Below are positions 1 to 8,984 of a stretch of DNA of 64,000 bases, piece by piece. Each line of letters starts with the position of its first letter. Position 1 is the first letter of the stretch. Source of the DNA: Vibrio sp. CDRSL-10 TSBA (GTDB taxonomy: Bacteria > Pseudomonadota > Gammaproteobacteria > Enterobacterales > Vibrionaceae); the NCBI GenBank assembly GCA_039696685.1, contig CP155566.1:1178001-1242000 (forward strand). Reading direction: 5' to 3'. A program made the translations under genes and the position numbers. The notes under the pieces are model-generated. The model searched no databases. It saw only the letters and a program-made list of their open reading frames with translations, and had not been told where the DNA came from.

Positions 1-98
1 TGCGCCTTATTGATGCACTGGAAGATCTCGATGACGTACAGGAAGTCTATCATAACGGTGATATCTCTGATGAGATTGCCGCAACGCTCTCGCTTTAG
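1..98 (+). CDS. yebC: YebC/PmpR family regulator, C-terminal end (partial)
   Basis: The window opens inside a gene. Reading from base 3, the last 31 codons encode a tail containing [17 protein letters not shown], the characteristic end of the YebC/PmpR family, and stop at TAG 96-98. Family members are cytoplasmic regulators, some shown to help translation of difficult peptide motifs. The position immediately upstream of ruvC is the common gamma-proteobacterial order. Only the C-terminus is visible, so nothing can be said about its start or promoter. Confidence 0.85.
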   Translation, partial: RLIDALEDLDDVQEVYHNGDISDEIAATLSL

Positions 99-112
99 AA
101 CAGGAAGACAAC

Positions 113-635
113 ATGTCGATTATTCTGGGCATTGACCCGGGTTCACGTATCACAGGTTACGGTGTGATTCGTCAGCAGGGACGGCATCTGCATTATCTCG
201 GCAGCGGTTGTATCCGTATGTCGGAAAAAGAGCTGCCGCTGCGTCTCAAGCAGATTTACGCAGGCGTAAGCGAGATCATCACTCAGTTTCAGCCGGATGT
301 GTTTGCGATAGAACAGGTGTTTATGGCTAAGAAACGCCGATTCAGCGCTTAAACTCGGCCAGGCGCGCGGCAGTGCGATCGTGGCGGCCGTGAATGCCGA
401 ATTGCCGGTGTTTGAATACGCGGCCCGTCTGATTAAACAGGCGGTGGTGGGAATCGGTGGCGCCGACAAGGCCCAGGTCCAGCACATGGTGCAGCAGATG
501 CTCAAGTTGCCGGCTAAGCCGCAGGCCGATGCCGCGGATGCGCTTGGGGTGGCAATTTGTCATGCCAACACCAATAAAACCCTGGTGGCTCTGGCCGGAC
601 ATGCGACCAGCGCCCGACGCGGCCGATACCGTTAA
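113..635 (+). pseudogene. ruvC: RuvC Holliday junction resolvase, frameshifted as sequenced
   Basis: RuvC cuts Holliday junctions together with the RuvAB motor during recombination repair. The N-terminal part (from ATG 113) has the catalytic Asp in LGIDPGS and the second acidic residue in FAIEQVF. The frame then stops at 352, while the remainder ([15 protein letters not shown]... [11 protein letters not shown], with the last two catalytic Asp) continues one frame over and ends at 635. Deleting one A from the AAA at 332-334 (GAAAC to GAAC) restores the family sequence [16 protein letters not shown] and a protein of about 173 residues, the normal length. Everything else is intact, so this is most likely a base-calling insertion and not a true loss. 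It heads a ruvC-ruvA-ruvB cluster; an imperfect GC hairpin follows at 659-679 without a T run. Confidence 0.9.
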
Positions 636-762
636 CTCCCGTTTCCTGCCTCTATAAAGCCGGTGCTTCCTGCGCCGGCTGCCTATCTTTCACTGGCTAT
701 CCATCCAGTTATTGATTATCATCTTTGCCATTCGTACTGATAAAAAACCAAGGATTTTCCCT

Positions 763-1380
763 GTGATTGGACGTCTTCGTGGCACCCTGATAGAAAAACA
801 ACCTCCTCAAGTATTGATTGATGTCGGCGGCATTGGTTATGAAGTTCAAATGCCGATGAGCTGCTTTTACGAACTCGACAATGTTGGAACCGAGGTCGTG
901 ATTTATACCCATTTTGTCGTTCGGGAAGATGCACAACTTCTGTATGGATTCAATACTGTCAATGAGCGAGCACTGTTTCGTGAAGTGATAAAAGCGAATG
1001 GCGTCGGCCCGAAAATGGGGCTGGCGATCTTGTCTGGCATGACAGCCAGTCAGTTTGTCGCCTGTGTTGAACGGGAAGATATTTCAACCTTGGTCAAACT
1101 GCCTGGAGTAGGTAAAAAGACTGCCGAACGTTTGGTGGTCGAAATGAAAGATCGCCTTAAAGGGTGGGGTGCGGGTGACTTATTTACCCCGGCAACCGAT
1201 GCTGCCCCGTTAGATTCTGTGTCTGGTATTGCAGACCAGAGCGCCGAAGAAGAAGCGGTGAGCGCGCTGCTGGCGTTGGGTTACAAACCGGCACAAGCCT
1301 CGAAGGCGGTCTCTCAGGTAGCGAAACCAGAGATGAGCAGCGAACAGCTGATCAGAGAAGCACTAAAATCTATGGTGTAG
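763..1380 (+). CDS. ruvA: RuvA Holliday junction branch-migration subunit
   Basis: RuvA binds the four-way junction as a tetramer and loads RuvB. The GTG at 763 gives [20 protein letters not shown], the conserved family N-terminus, and has AGGA about 8 bases upstream; an ATG further upstream at 712 would add 17 residues not seen in the family. The 205-residue product matches the usual length of about 203. The OB-fold is at about 1-63, the helix-hairpin-helix region ([12 protein letters not shown] and [20 protein letters not shown]) at about 70-140, and the C-terminal RuvB-binding domain at about 155-205. Confidence 0.95.
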   Translation: MIGRLRGTLIEKQPPQVLIDVGGIGYEVQMPMSCFYELDNVGTEVVIYTHFVVREDAQLLYGFNTVNERALFREVIKANGVGPKMGLAILSGMTASQFVACVEREDISTLVKLPGVGKKTAERLVVEMKDRLKGWGAGDLFTPATDAAPLDSVSGIADQSAEEEAVSALLALGYKPAQASKAVSQVAKPEMSSEQLIREALKSMV

Positions 1381-1395
1381 CCAGAAGACTGAGTG

Positions 1396-1430
1396 AAACA
1401 GAAAGCGGCTGAGAGGGCCGCTTTCTGTTT
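1396..1430 (+). terminator. Hairpin between ruvA and ruvB, terminator-like
   Basis: Arms 1396-1409 and 1417-1430 form a perfect 14-base-pair stem with a 7-base loop. The 3' arm ends in TTT, but there is no longer T run, so termination may be partial. It lies 16 bases after the ruvA stop. This suggests ruvB can be transcribed separately from ruvCA. Confidence 0.5.
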
Positions 1431-1498
1431 CGACGTCTGTTAACTTTTACTGAGATGATGGTCAATGTCATCATCTGTGTGCCGACAGGAACTCTGTA

Positions 1499-2504
1499 AT
1501 GATTGAAGCCGATCGCCTAATTGCTCCGAGCAACCCTTCATTTAAAGATGAAGAAGTTATCGACCGCGCGATTCGTCCTAAGAAACTGGCTGACTACCGA
1601 GGTCAGGATCACGTGCGTGATCAGATGGATATTTTTATCCAGGCTGCCCAGCGTCGTAGCGAAGCGCTCGACCATTTGCTGATATTTGGTCCGCCGGGCC
1701 TGGGGAAGACCACGCTGGCCAACATTGTCGCCAACGAGATGGAAGTGAATATTCGCACCACATCCGGTCCGGTGCTGGAAAAGGCCGGTGATCTGGCTGC
1801 GCTGCTGACCAACCTGGAAGAGAACGATGTGCTGTTCATCGACGAGATTCATCGCCTGAGTCCGATGGTGGAAGAAGTGCTTTATCCGGCGATGGAAGAC
1901 TATCAGCTGGATATTATGATCGGTGAGGGACCTGCGGCACGTTCGATTAAAATTGATTTGCCGCCGTTTACCTTGATTGGTGCCACTACGCGAGCCGGTT
2001 TCACTAACCTCTCCGCTGCGTGACCGTTTTGGTATTGTCCAGCGCCTTGAGTACTACAAGGTGGCTGATCTGCAGCATATTGTGCAACGCAGTGCCGATT
2101 GCCTGGGCTTGTCCATGGACGCTGAAGGCGCGCTTGAAGTGGCACGACGTGCACGTGGTACGCCGCGAATTGCTAACCGTCTGCTGCGCCGGGTGCGAGA
2201 TTACGCGGAAGTGAAAAGTGATGGCCATATCAGTGCCGATATCGCCGACAAAGCGCTCAACATGCTGGATGTCGATCATCAAGGCTTTGACTATATGGAC
2301 CGTAAACTCCTGCTGGCAATTATGGAGAAGTTCAGTGGCGGGCCAGTCGGACTGGATAACCTGGCGGCGGCGATCGGTGAAGAAAAAGATACCATTGAAG
2401 ATGTACTGGAGCCGTTTCTGATCCAGCAGGGTTATCTGCAGCGTACGCCGCGCGGACGCATTGCGACAGACCGGGCTTACCTGCATTTCGGCTTGGAAAA
2501 ATAA
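1499..2504 (+). pseudogene. ruvB: RuvB branch-migration ATPase, frameshifted as sequenced
   Basis: RuvB is the hexameric AAA+ motor that drives branch migration. From ATG 1499 the frame carries Walker [12 protein letters not shown] (about 62-72) and Walker B LFIDEIH (about 113-119), then stops shortly after TTRAG. The rest ([18 protein letters not shown], sensor 2, winged-helix C-terminus) continues in the next frame to TAA 2502-2504. Removing one T from the TTT at 1999-2001 (GTTTC to GTTC) gives [18 protein letters not shown], the conserved sensor-1/arginine-finger region, and a 334-residue protein of normal length. A base-calling insertion is the likely cause. An inverted repeat (1453-1460 / 1469-1476) lies just upstream of the gene. 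Confidence 0.9.
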
Positions 2505-2684
2505 GGTTACAATTAAGTTTACTAAAGACTAAGAACGTCAATCTGTGGATCTAGATCACATTTTGGTATTTTCCCTGATTCAGTAGGGGTTAGTTATTTG
2601 GGGGTAGTTGTTAACCCTTTGTTTTCAGATTCGTGGAACCAAGGGCGTATTTTACCTATTCCTAACAAGATATTTTGCCTTTCA

Positions 2685-2698
2685 TTGATCTGCATCAT
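2685..2698. promoter_or_regulatory. FNR-like site (near-consensus)
   Basis: TTGAT-CTGC-ATCAT matches the FNR consensus TTGAT-N4-ATCAA at 9 of 10 positions. It sits 37 bases from the second, perfect site. Confidence 0.55.
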
Positions 2699-2734
2699 TT
2701 TGTGTGATTTCTGTACAGTTTTGGAAGGCAAAAA

Positions 2735-2748
2735 TTGATTTGTATCAA
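2735..2748. promoter_or_regulatory. FNR site (perfect consensus)
   Basis: TTGAT-TTGT-ATCAA matches the FNR consensus at all 10 conserved positions. It lies about 240 bases before the cydA start. In E. coli FNR represses cydAB under strict anaerobiosis; here the effect depends on a promoter position I cannot fix. Confidence 0.7.
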
Positions 2749-2986
2749 GGCGGTTTCTTCCTATAAACCTTTTGAAACAAGAGGTTTTTGGCAGTAGTAT
2801 CACATGCAGCTATATTAGCTGATGCTTAAACAATTAACTAACCACAATGGTACATAATTGCAACAAATTGCGCCGGTTAACCAACAAACATGATGAGGTA
2901 TTAACCAATCATCGTGCGGGTTAATCAGGCGAACTTACGTTTGTATTATGTCGAAAGTGTCTCTCAGCCGACACAAAGGAGTTACC

Positions 2987-4574
2987 ATGATTGACGTAGT
3001 TGATCTGTCGCGATTGCAGTTCGCAATGACCGCGATGTATCACTTCTTGTTCGTTCCACTGACTCTTGGCATGGCGTTTCCTGCTGGCCATCATGGAGTC
3101 TTTGTATGTAATGACCGATAAGCAAATCTATAAGGACATGACCAAGTTCTGGGGTAAGCTGTTCGGTATTAACTTTGCTCTGGGTGTGGCCACCGGCCTG
3201 ACCATGGAGTTTCAGTTTGGTACCAACTGGTCATACTATTCTCACTATGTAGGCGACATCTTCGGTGCTCCTCTGGCGATCGAAGCTTTGGTTGCATTCT
3301 TCCTTGAATCGACATTTGTTGGTTTGTTCTTCTTTGGTTGGGATCGCCTGTCTAAACGCCAGCACTTAGCCGTAACCTGGCTCGTGGCACTCGGCTCTAA
3401 CTTCTCTGCGCTATGGATCCTTATCGCCAACGGCTGGATGCAAAACCCGGTTGGTGCGAACTTCAACTTTGAAACCATGCGTATGGAAATGGTCAGCTTT
3501 GCGGAAGTGGTGTTTAACCCGGTTGCTCAGGTTAAATTCGTTCACACCGTTGCAGCCGGCTACACAACAGGTGCTATGTTCATCTTAGGCATCAGCGCAT
3601 ACTACCTGTTGAAAGGCCGTGACGTTGCTTTTGCCCGTCGCTCATTTGCGATTGCCGCCTCATTCGGTATGGCTTCAGTGCTGTCTGTTATCGTGCTGGG
3701 TGATGAATCCGGTTACGAAGTCGGTGAAGTTCAGAAGGTGAAATTGGCTGCGATCGAAGCCGAATGGCACACCGAACCGGCGCCAGCATCGTTTACTCTG
3801 TTTGGTTTCCCGAATCAGGAAAACATGCACACCGATTATGCGATCAAAATTCCTTACCTGATGGGTATTATCGCTACGCGTTCCATCGATACACCGGTGA
3901 CCGGCCTGAGCGATCTGCGTGAAGAGCACGTCGACCGTATCCGTAACGGTATGTACGCATACGAGTTGCTGGAACAACTGCGCGCCGGTAACAAAACACC
4001 AGAAAACGTTGCCGCGTTTGATGAAGTAAAAGATGACCTGGGTTACGGCCTGTTGCTGAAACGCTACACCGAGAAGGTCACTGATGCTTCAGAAGAGCAG
4101 ATTCAGGCTGCTGCTGACGATTCTATCCCGACAGTATGGCCGCTGTTCTGGTCATTCCGCATCATGGTGGCATGTGGTTTCATCATGCTGCTGGTATTCG
4201 GTGCTGCCTTCGTTCAGACCTGTCGTCAGAAGATCACGCACAATACCTGGGTACTGAAAGCGGCGCTGTTTAGTATTCCTTTGCCTTGGATTGCGGTAGA
4301 AACCGGTTGGTTTGTGGCTGAGTTTGGTCGCCAGCCATGGGCAGTCGGTGAAATTCTGCCAGTGAATGTCGCTGCCTCTGCATTGAGTGCGGGCGAAATC
4401 TGGACGTCACTGTTTGCGATTGTGGCACTTTACACCGTGTTCCTGATTGCAGAAGTGTACCTGATGGTGAAATTTGCACGTAAAGGTCCAAGCAGCCTGA
4501 AAACAGGTCGCTACCACTTCGAGCAGGCCGGTAACAGTGTCGAAGACAAAGTCAGCCGTCAAGTCGAAGCGTAA
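2987..4574 (+). pseudogene. cydA: Cytochrome bd-I ubiquinol oxidase subunit I (CydA), frameshifted as sequenced
   Basis: CydA carries the haems and the quinol site of the inner-membrane bd oxidase, a high-affinity terminal oxidase. ATG 2987 follows the ribosome site AAAGGAG and begins [19 protein letters not shown], the family N-terminus with the haem-ligand region. The frame breaks at TTT 3077-3079; removing one T (GTTTC to GTTC) gives [19 protein letters not shown] and joins the long downstream frame, for a 528-residue protein. The long Q-loop (about 240-380) and the conserved EFGRQPW motif are present, so this is the E. coli-like long-Q-loop type. It is followed by cydB 17 bases later. The damage is most likely a base-calling insertion. 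Confidence 0.93.
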
Positions 4575-4591
4575 GGCAGGGAGATAAGATT

Positions 4592-5728
4592 ATGTTTGAT
4601 TACGAAATCCTACGATTTATCTGGTGGGTCCTGATCGGTGTGTTACTGGTTGGCTTCGCCATTACAGATGGTTTTGACATGGGTGTAGGCGCTCTGCTCC
4701 CTGTGATTGGTAAAAACGATAACGAACGCCGTGTGATGATCAACTCGATCGCACCGCACTGGGACGGTAACCAGGTATGGCTTATCACCGCTGGTGGTGC
4801 GCTGTTTGCGGCCTGGCCTCTGGTTTACGCGACCTCATTCTCAGGTTTCTACCTGGCGATGATCGTGACTCTGGCGGCGCTATGGCTGCGTCCGATTGGT
4901 CTGGACTACCGTTCTAAACTGGAAGATCCGAAATGGCGTCAGGTATGGGATATCTGTATTTCGATCAGTGGTTTTGTACCGCCAATCATTTTCGGTGTCG
5001 CCTTTGGTAACCTGCTGCAAGGTGTTCCGTTCCAGCTGAACGAGTTCTCTATGCCGTCGTACCATGGTTCATTCTTCGGTCTGCTTAACCCGTTCGCACT
5101 GCTGTGTGGTCTGGTCAGCCTGGCGATGATCCTGATGCAGGGCGCGACCTGGCTGCAGATGAAAACTACCGATGCGGTTCATGTTCGTGCACGTAATGTG
5201 GCGCAAGCTATGGGGCTGCTGACTGTGATCCTGTTTGTGGCGGCAGGTTTCTGGGTTCAGGGTATTGAAGGCTACGTGATCACCAGCGTGATCGACACAG
5301 CCGGCCCGTCGAATCCTCTGAGCAAAGAAGTGATTCGTGAAGCGGGTGCCTGGATGCATAACTTTGAGCAGTATCCACTGCTGTGGGCTGCACCTGTGCT
5401 GGGCGTGGTTATGCCTCTGCTGGCGGTGATTGCTTCTCGTGTTGAAAAGGGCGGTCTGGCATTCCTGGCATCAAGCCTGGGTAACGCAGGCGTGATCTTC
5501 ACTGCGGGTCTGGCGATGTTCCCGTTCGTGATGCCTTCAAGCCTGGAGCCAAGCCACAGCCTGACTATGTGGGATGCAACCTCAAGTGAGCTGACGCTGA
5601 ATCTGATGACAGGCGTTGCGTTCGTGATGGTGCCTATTATCCTGGGTTACACCACCTGGTGTTACTACAAGATGTTCGGTCGTCTGGATGACAAGTTCAT
5701 CGAAGAAAACAAAAACTCACTGTACTAA
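4592..5728 (+). CDS. cydB: Cytochrome bd-I ubiquinol oxidase subunit II (CydB)
   Basis: The 378-residue inner-membrane protein begins MFDYEILRFIWWVLIGVLL and contains the family-typical AITDGFDMGVGALLP and HWDGNQVWLITAGGALFAAWP segments. It has about eight to nine membrane helices, as in E. coli CydB (379 residues). Its GGGAG ribosome site lies at a good distance. It pairs with CydA to form the oxidase core and is followed directly by the small subunit gene cydX. Confidence 0.97.
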   Translation: MFDYEILRFIWWVLIGVLLVGFAITDGFDMGVGALLPVIGKNDNERRVMINSIAPHWDGNQVWLITAGGALFAAWPLVYATSFSGFYLAMIVTLAALWLRPIGLDYRSKLEDPKWRQVWDICISISGFVPPIIFGVAFGNLLQGVPFQLNEFSMPSYHGSFFGLLNPFALLCGLVSLAMILMQGATWLQMKTTDAVHVRARNVAQAMGLLTVILFVAAGFWVQGIEGYVITSVIDTAGPSNPLSKEVIREAGAWMHNFEQYPLLWAAPVLGVVMPLLAVIASRVEKGGLAFLASSLGNAGVIFTAGLAMFPFVMPSSLEPSHSLTMWDATSSELTLNLMTGVAFVMVPIILGYTTWCYYKMFGRLDDKFIEENKNSLY

Positions 5729-5740
5729 GGAGCCTGACTT

Positions 5741-5848
5741 ATGTGGTATTTTGCGTGGATTCTGGGTGTATTGCTCGCCTGTGCATTCGGCATCATCAAC
5801 GCTCTTTGGTTAGAGCACTCAGAGATGATGGACAAAGACAGTGAGTAA
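5741..5848 (+). CDS. cydX: Small cytochrome bd subunit CydX
   Basis: The 35-residue single-span membrane peptide begins MWYFAWILGVLLACAFGII and continues NALWLEH, the CydX/YbgT signature. CydX stabilises the haems of the bd oxidase. It starts 12 bases after the cydB stop with AAGGAG in front, and its end overlaps the GTG start of ybgE by eight bases, which suggests translational coupling. Confidence 0.93.
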   Translation: MWYFAWILGVLLACAFGIINALWLEHSEMMDKDSE

Positions 5849-6143
5849 CTGGTCGACACAACTGACCAATCTGCACGCCCCGGTGGACAAAACGTTAATC
5901 AAGGTTTTGTCCCTGGTACTCGGTTTCTACCACGTTGCAATGGTGATGTGGGATCCGGCGGCGTACAGCAGCAGTATTGGTGGTTTTAACGCTTTTGTCG
6001 CCCCGTTGCTGATATGGGCCGTGTGCTCCAGCATGGTGTTCGGCGTAGGCTTTAAACCGCGCAGCTGGATTTGGCAGTTAGTGTTCAGCCCTTATATTTC
6101 ACTGCCGATTTTGCTGTATCTGCTGGGCTTACGTCTCAGCTGA
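5841..6143 (+). CDS. ybgE: cyd operon protein YbgE
   Basis: A 100-residue membrane protein with about three hydrophobic segments, starting at GTG 5841 inside the end of cydX. The position (cydABX-ybgE-ybgC) and the sequence pattern (VLSLVLGFYHVAMVMWDP, FVAPLLIWAVCSSMVFG) fit the YbgE family, whose function is not established. It is the last gene of the cyd operon, since a strong terminator follows. Confidence 0.85.
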   Translation: MSNWSTQLTNLHAPVDKTLIKVLSLVLGFYHVAMVMWDPAAYSSSIGGFNAFVAPLLIWAVCSSMVFGVGFKPRSWIWQLVFSPYISLPILLYLLGLRLS

Positions 6144-6171
6144 TACAGACCTATTGTTGATGATTTATCTG

Positions 6172-6209
6172 AATAAGCGCTTTCTCTCTGAGTCAGCGCT
6201 TATTTTTTT
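6172..6209 (+). terminator. Rho-independent terminator of the cyd operon
   Basis: Arms 6172-6181 (AATAAGCGCT) and 6195-6204 (AGCGCTTATT) form a perfect 10-bp stem, followed by seven T. This separates the cyd operon from ybgC-tol-pal. Confidence 0.9.
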
Positions 6210-6334
6210 AGCAATTGGCCGGGAAATTTTAGTCCTGAGCCGCTAAATCTGGTTCAGGCCCTTGTACTAACCGCGCTCAGATGCGTTATAGTAACCCATT
6301 GATCAAACATTGAGTGACACGGTATACGCCCATT

Positions 6335-6742
6335 ATGCAAGTATTCCACTGGCCCATTACCATTTATTATGAAGATACCGACGCCGGCGGCGTGGTGTAC
6401 CATTCCAATTACCTCAAATTTTTTGAACGTGCCCGAACCGAAATGCTGCGTGCCATCGGCGTGTCACAGCAGGTTTTGCTGGAACAAAGGGTAGGTTTTG
6501 TTGTCCGACATGCAGAGATCGACTTTAAACAAGGTGCACGTCTTGACGATCAACTGACAGTCGTAACCTCAATTGCTGACTTAAAAAAGGCCTCGCTGAC
6601 CTTCTGTCAAGAGCTGGTCAATCCTGAAGGGCAACTATTGTGTAAAGCAATAGTTAAGGTAGCATGTATCGACAATGAGAAGATGAAACCCAAGGCGATG
6701 CCTCAATCAATTATTTTGGAGTTAACCCATAGTGACTGCTGA
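6335..6742 (+). CDS. ybgC: YbgC acyl-CoA thioesterase of the Tol-Pal cluster
   Basis: A 135-residue hotdog-fold thioesterase with the catalytic motif [25 protein letters not shown] at the N-terminus, cleaving acyl-CoA thioesters in the cytoplasm. I prefer the ATG at 6335 ([16 protein letters not shown]), which aligns with the E. coli start; an in-frame GTG at 6314 would add seven residues. Its 3' end overlaps tolQ by 11 bases. It is the first gene of the conserved ybgC-tolQRAB-pal-cpoB cluster. Confidence 0.93.
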   Translation: MQVFHWPITIYYEDTDAGGVVYHSNYLKFFERARTEMLRAIGVSQQVLLEQRVGFVVRHAEIDFKQGARLDDQLTVVTSIADLKKASLTFCQELVNPEGQLLCKAIVKVACIDNEKMKPKAMPQSIILELTHSDC

Positions 6743-7409
6743 TATTTCAATCCTCGACCTATTTTTGCAGGCCAGTTTCCTGGTGAAAGTGGTGATGCTT
6801 ATCCTTTTGGGAATGTCGATTGTTTCATGGGCCATGATCATCAAACGCAGTAAGGTACTTGCTCAGGCTACTCGCAGCGCGGAAGCCTTTGAAGACAAGT
6901 TCTGGTCTGGCAGTGATTTGTCGGTACTGTACCAGGACGTGAAAAAGCGTCGTGATGAACTGTTCGGAACCGAAGAGATCTTCTATTCAGGTTTCACCGA
7001 ATTTGCCCGCCTGCGTAAAACCAACGCGGCTTACCCTGACTACGTTATGGAAGGCACCGGCCGCGCGATGCGTGTTGCGGTTGCACGTGAAGTGGATGAG
7101 CTGGAAACCAGCTTACCGTTTCTCGCCACGGTTGGCTCGATCAGCCCGTATATCGGCCTGTTCGGTACCGTATGGGGCATCATGCATGCGTTCATCGCTC
7201 TGGGCGAAGTGAAGCAGGCGACGCTGGCTATGGTTGCACCGGGTATTGCTGAGGCGTTGATCGCGACAGCAATGGGCCTGTTTGCCGCAATTCCTGCGGT
7301 AATGGCCTACAACCGCCTGAGCAACAAAGTCGGCAAACTGGAACACGGTTACGCCACGTTTCTCGGAAGAGTTTCACAGCATTTTGCACCGTCAGGCGAT
7401 GGCAGGTAA
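6732..7409 (+). CDS. tolQ: TolQ, C-terminus altered by a probable +1 error
   Basis: TolQ is the inner-membrane, proton-channel-forming partner of TolR and TolA, homologous to ExbB. From GTG 6732 the protein reads [20 protein letters not shown] and has three membrane helices with the conserved [20 protein letters not shown] and [19 protein letters not shown] segments. As sequenced it ends in an atypical tail at 7409. Removing one T from TTT 7359-7361 (GTTTC to GTTC) changes the tail to [19 protein letters not shown] with a stop at 7414-7416, matching the family's FxEEFxxILHRQA ending. The true gene is therefore probably 6732-7416 (227 residues), four bases before tolR. Confidence 0.92.
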   Translation: MTADISILDLFLQASFLVKVVMLILLGMSIVSWAMIIKRSKVLAQATRSAEAFEDKFWSGSDLSVLYQDVKKRRDELFGTEEIFYSGFTEFARLRKTNAAYPDYVMEGTGRAMRVAVAREVDELETSLPFLATVGSISPYIGLFGTVWGIMHAFIALGEVKQATLAMVAPGIAEALIATAMGLFAAIPAVMAYNRLSNKVGKLEHGYATFLGRVSQHFAPSGDGR

Positions 7410-7419
7410 GGAATAAGCG

Positions 7420-7863
7420 ATGGCAGGTTATCAACCGAAAAAACGGAAGATGACGGCTGAGATTAACGTCGTGCCATACATCGATGTGATGTTGGTACTG
7501 TTAATCATCTTTATGGTCACATCGCCTTTTATTACCCAGGGCGTTGACGTTGAACTGCCGAAAACTTCCACCGCCAAGCCGACGTCGGAACTTGCCGGTG
7601 ACAGTGACGCCAGTTTTATCATTGTTGAAATTGATAAAGACGGCAATCTTGGCCTGAGCGTCAACGATGAAGATGTGCAACGCGGTTTGTCGCTGCAGGA
7701 CGTCATCGTGCGCATCAAGGCAGAACGTTCTATCAATCCGAATTCACCGGTTGCGGTCGGTGGTGACCGGGCAACGCCGTATGCGGATGTGGTCCTGGTG
7801 CTGGATGAATTGAGTCAGGCAGGTATCCCGAAAGTGGGCTTGCTGACGGATATCAAGGAATAG
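7420..7863 (+). CDS. tolR: TolR
   Basis: A 147-residue ExbD-like protein: short cytoplasmic N-terminus (KKRKMTAEINVVPYIDVML), one membrane helix at about 19-40 (VLLIIFMVTSPF) containing the functional Asp in YIDVML, then a periplasmic domain. It forms the proton-driven motor with TolQ that energises TolA and outer-membrane constriction at division. It follows tolQ closely. Confidence 0.95.
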   Translation: MAGYQPKKRKMTAEINVVPYIDVMLVLLIIFMVTSPFITQGVDVELPKTSTAKPTSELAGDSDASFIIVEIDKDGNLGLSVNDEDVQRGLSLQDVIVRIKAERSINPNSPVAVGGDRATPYADVVLVLDELSQAGIPKVGLLTDIKE

Positions 7864-7877
7864 GCCACAGACCGCCC

Positions 7878-8972
7878 ATGAAAGAGAACAAATCGAAAAA
7901 CAACGATTTCAAGAAACCGCTGGTTGTTTCGGTTGCATTACATGCGGCATTAGTCGCGGCGCTGCTGTGGGGCACAGATTTCAACATGTCCAAACCTGAG
8001 CCGAGTGGCAACATGGTTGAAGCCGTCGTGATTGACCCTAACCTGGTCAAGCAGCAGGCGCAGCAGATCCGTAGCCAGCGTGAGGCGGCAGCGAAACAGG
8101 AGCAGGAGCGCCTGGACAAGCTGCGCCGTGAAAGCGAACAACTGGAAAAAAGCCGCAAAGCGGAAGAAGAGCGTATTCGCCAACTGAAAGAGCAGCAAGC
8201 CAACGAAGCGAAAGCGGCTCGTGAAGCGGAAAAGCAGCGCCAGCAGAAAGAACAGGAACGCGAAGCGGCGGCCGAAAAAGCCCGGGTTGAGCAGGAACGT
8301 GCTGCCAAAGCAGAAGCTGAGCGCAAAGCCAAAGAACAGGCGGCGGCCAAGGCCGAAGCAGAACGTGTAGCGAAAGCGAAAGCCGCGGCTGAAGCCAAAG
8401 CTGCCGCTGAAGCCAAAGCTGAACAAGAGCGCATCGCGCGTGAAAAAGCCGCAAAAGAAGCGCAAGAAAAAGCGCGACGCGAAGCCGCTGCTGCCAAAGC
8501 AGAACAGGAACGAATAGCGAAAGAGAAGGCAGCGAAAGAAGCTGCGGAAAAAGCTCGCCTCGAGAAAGAGCGTGCAGCGCGCGCGGAGCGTGAGCGTAAA
8601 GAGCAGGAAGCGGCGCTGAACGATATTTTCTCCGGCCTGGAATCTGAAGCACAAAGTAACTCTGCAGCCCGTTCGCAATACGTGACCAGTGAAGCACAGC
8701 GTTGGGGAGCCATCTACACTCAACTTATCCAGCAGAACTTATTGCTGGAAGATAGCTTTAAGGGCAAGCAGTGTAAGGTGAATTTGCGTCTGATTCCGAC
8801 CGGGACCGGCGCGATTGTCGGCGACCTCAAAATTCTGGATGGCGACAGCCGGTTGTGCTCTGCAACCAAACGTGCTGTAGCGCAGGTAGGGACTTTCCCG
8901 TTACCGAAGAAAGATGAAGCTGACATCATCGAAAAGCTGAAAAACATTAACTTAACTGTAGTACCAGAGTAA
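7878..8972 (+). CDS. tolA: TolA
   Basis: A 364-residue protein spanning the periplasm. The N-terminal helix (about 14-34, PLVVSVALHAALVAALLWG) has the S-H-x3 type motif used to contact TolQR. Residues about 55-250 are an Ala/Glu/Lys-rich helical domain built of degenerate AKAEAERxAKEKAA units. The C-terminal globular domain (about 260-364) binds TolB and Pal. The repetitive domain also yields long open frames on the opposite strand, which are artefacts of composition. It belongs to the tolQRAB-pal operon. Confidence 0.95.
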   Translation: MKENKSKNNDFKKPLVVSVALHAALVAALLWGTDFNMSKPEPSGNMVEAVVIDPNLVKQQAQQIRSQREAAAKQEQERLDKLRRESEQLEKSRKAEEERIRQLKEQQANEAKAAREAEKQRQQKEQEREAAAEKARVEQERAAKAEAERKAKEQAAAKAEAERVAKAKAAAEAKAAAEAKAEQERIAREKAAKEAQEKARREAAAAKAEQERIAKEKAAKEAAEKARLEKERAARAERERKEQEAALNDIFSGLESEAQSNSAARSQYVTSEAQRWGAIYTQLIQQNLLLEDSFKGKQCKVNLRLIPTGTGAIVGDLKILDGDSRLCSATKRAVAQVGTFPLPKKDEADIIEKLKNINLTVVPE

Positions 8973-8984
8973 AAGGAAAAGCTT

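Larger units (their letters stand above)
2505..2986 (+). promoter_or_regulatory. Gene-free regulatory region upstream of cydA
   Basis: The 480 bases between ruvB and cydA are AT-rich and hold no gene. They contain two FNR-type sites (listed separately) and, nearer the gene, a cluster of GTTAA/TTAAC words at about 2834, 2839, 2876, 2901 and 2919. That cluster is reminiscent of ArcA-P repeats, which is an inference. A long regulated leader is typical of cydAB operons, which respond to oxygen through ArcA and FNR. No single -35/-10 pair stands out clearly. Confidence 0.6.

Noticed and set aside
2544..2560. CRP-like site TGTGG-N7-TCACA before cydA
   Set aside because: The spacing is seven bases where the CRP consensus TGTGA-N6-TCACA needs six, and the left half has a mismatch. 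The centre is simply a GATCTAGATC palindrome.
7853..8723. Long open frames opposite tolA (up to 286 codons)
   Set aside because: They arise from the Ala/Glu/Lys-rich repeat composition of tolA; no start signals and no recognisable protein.
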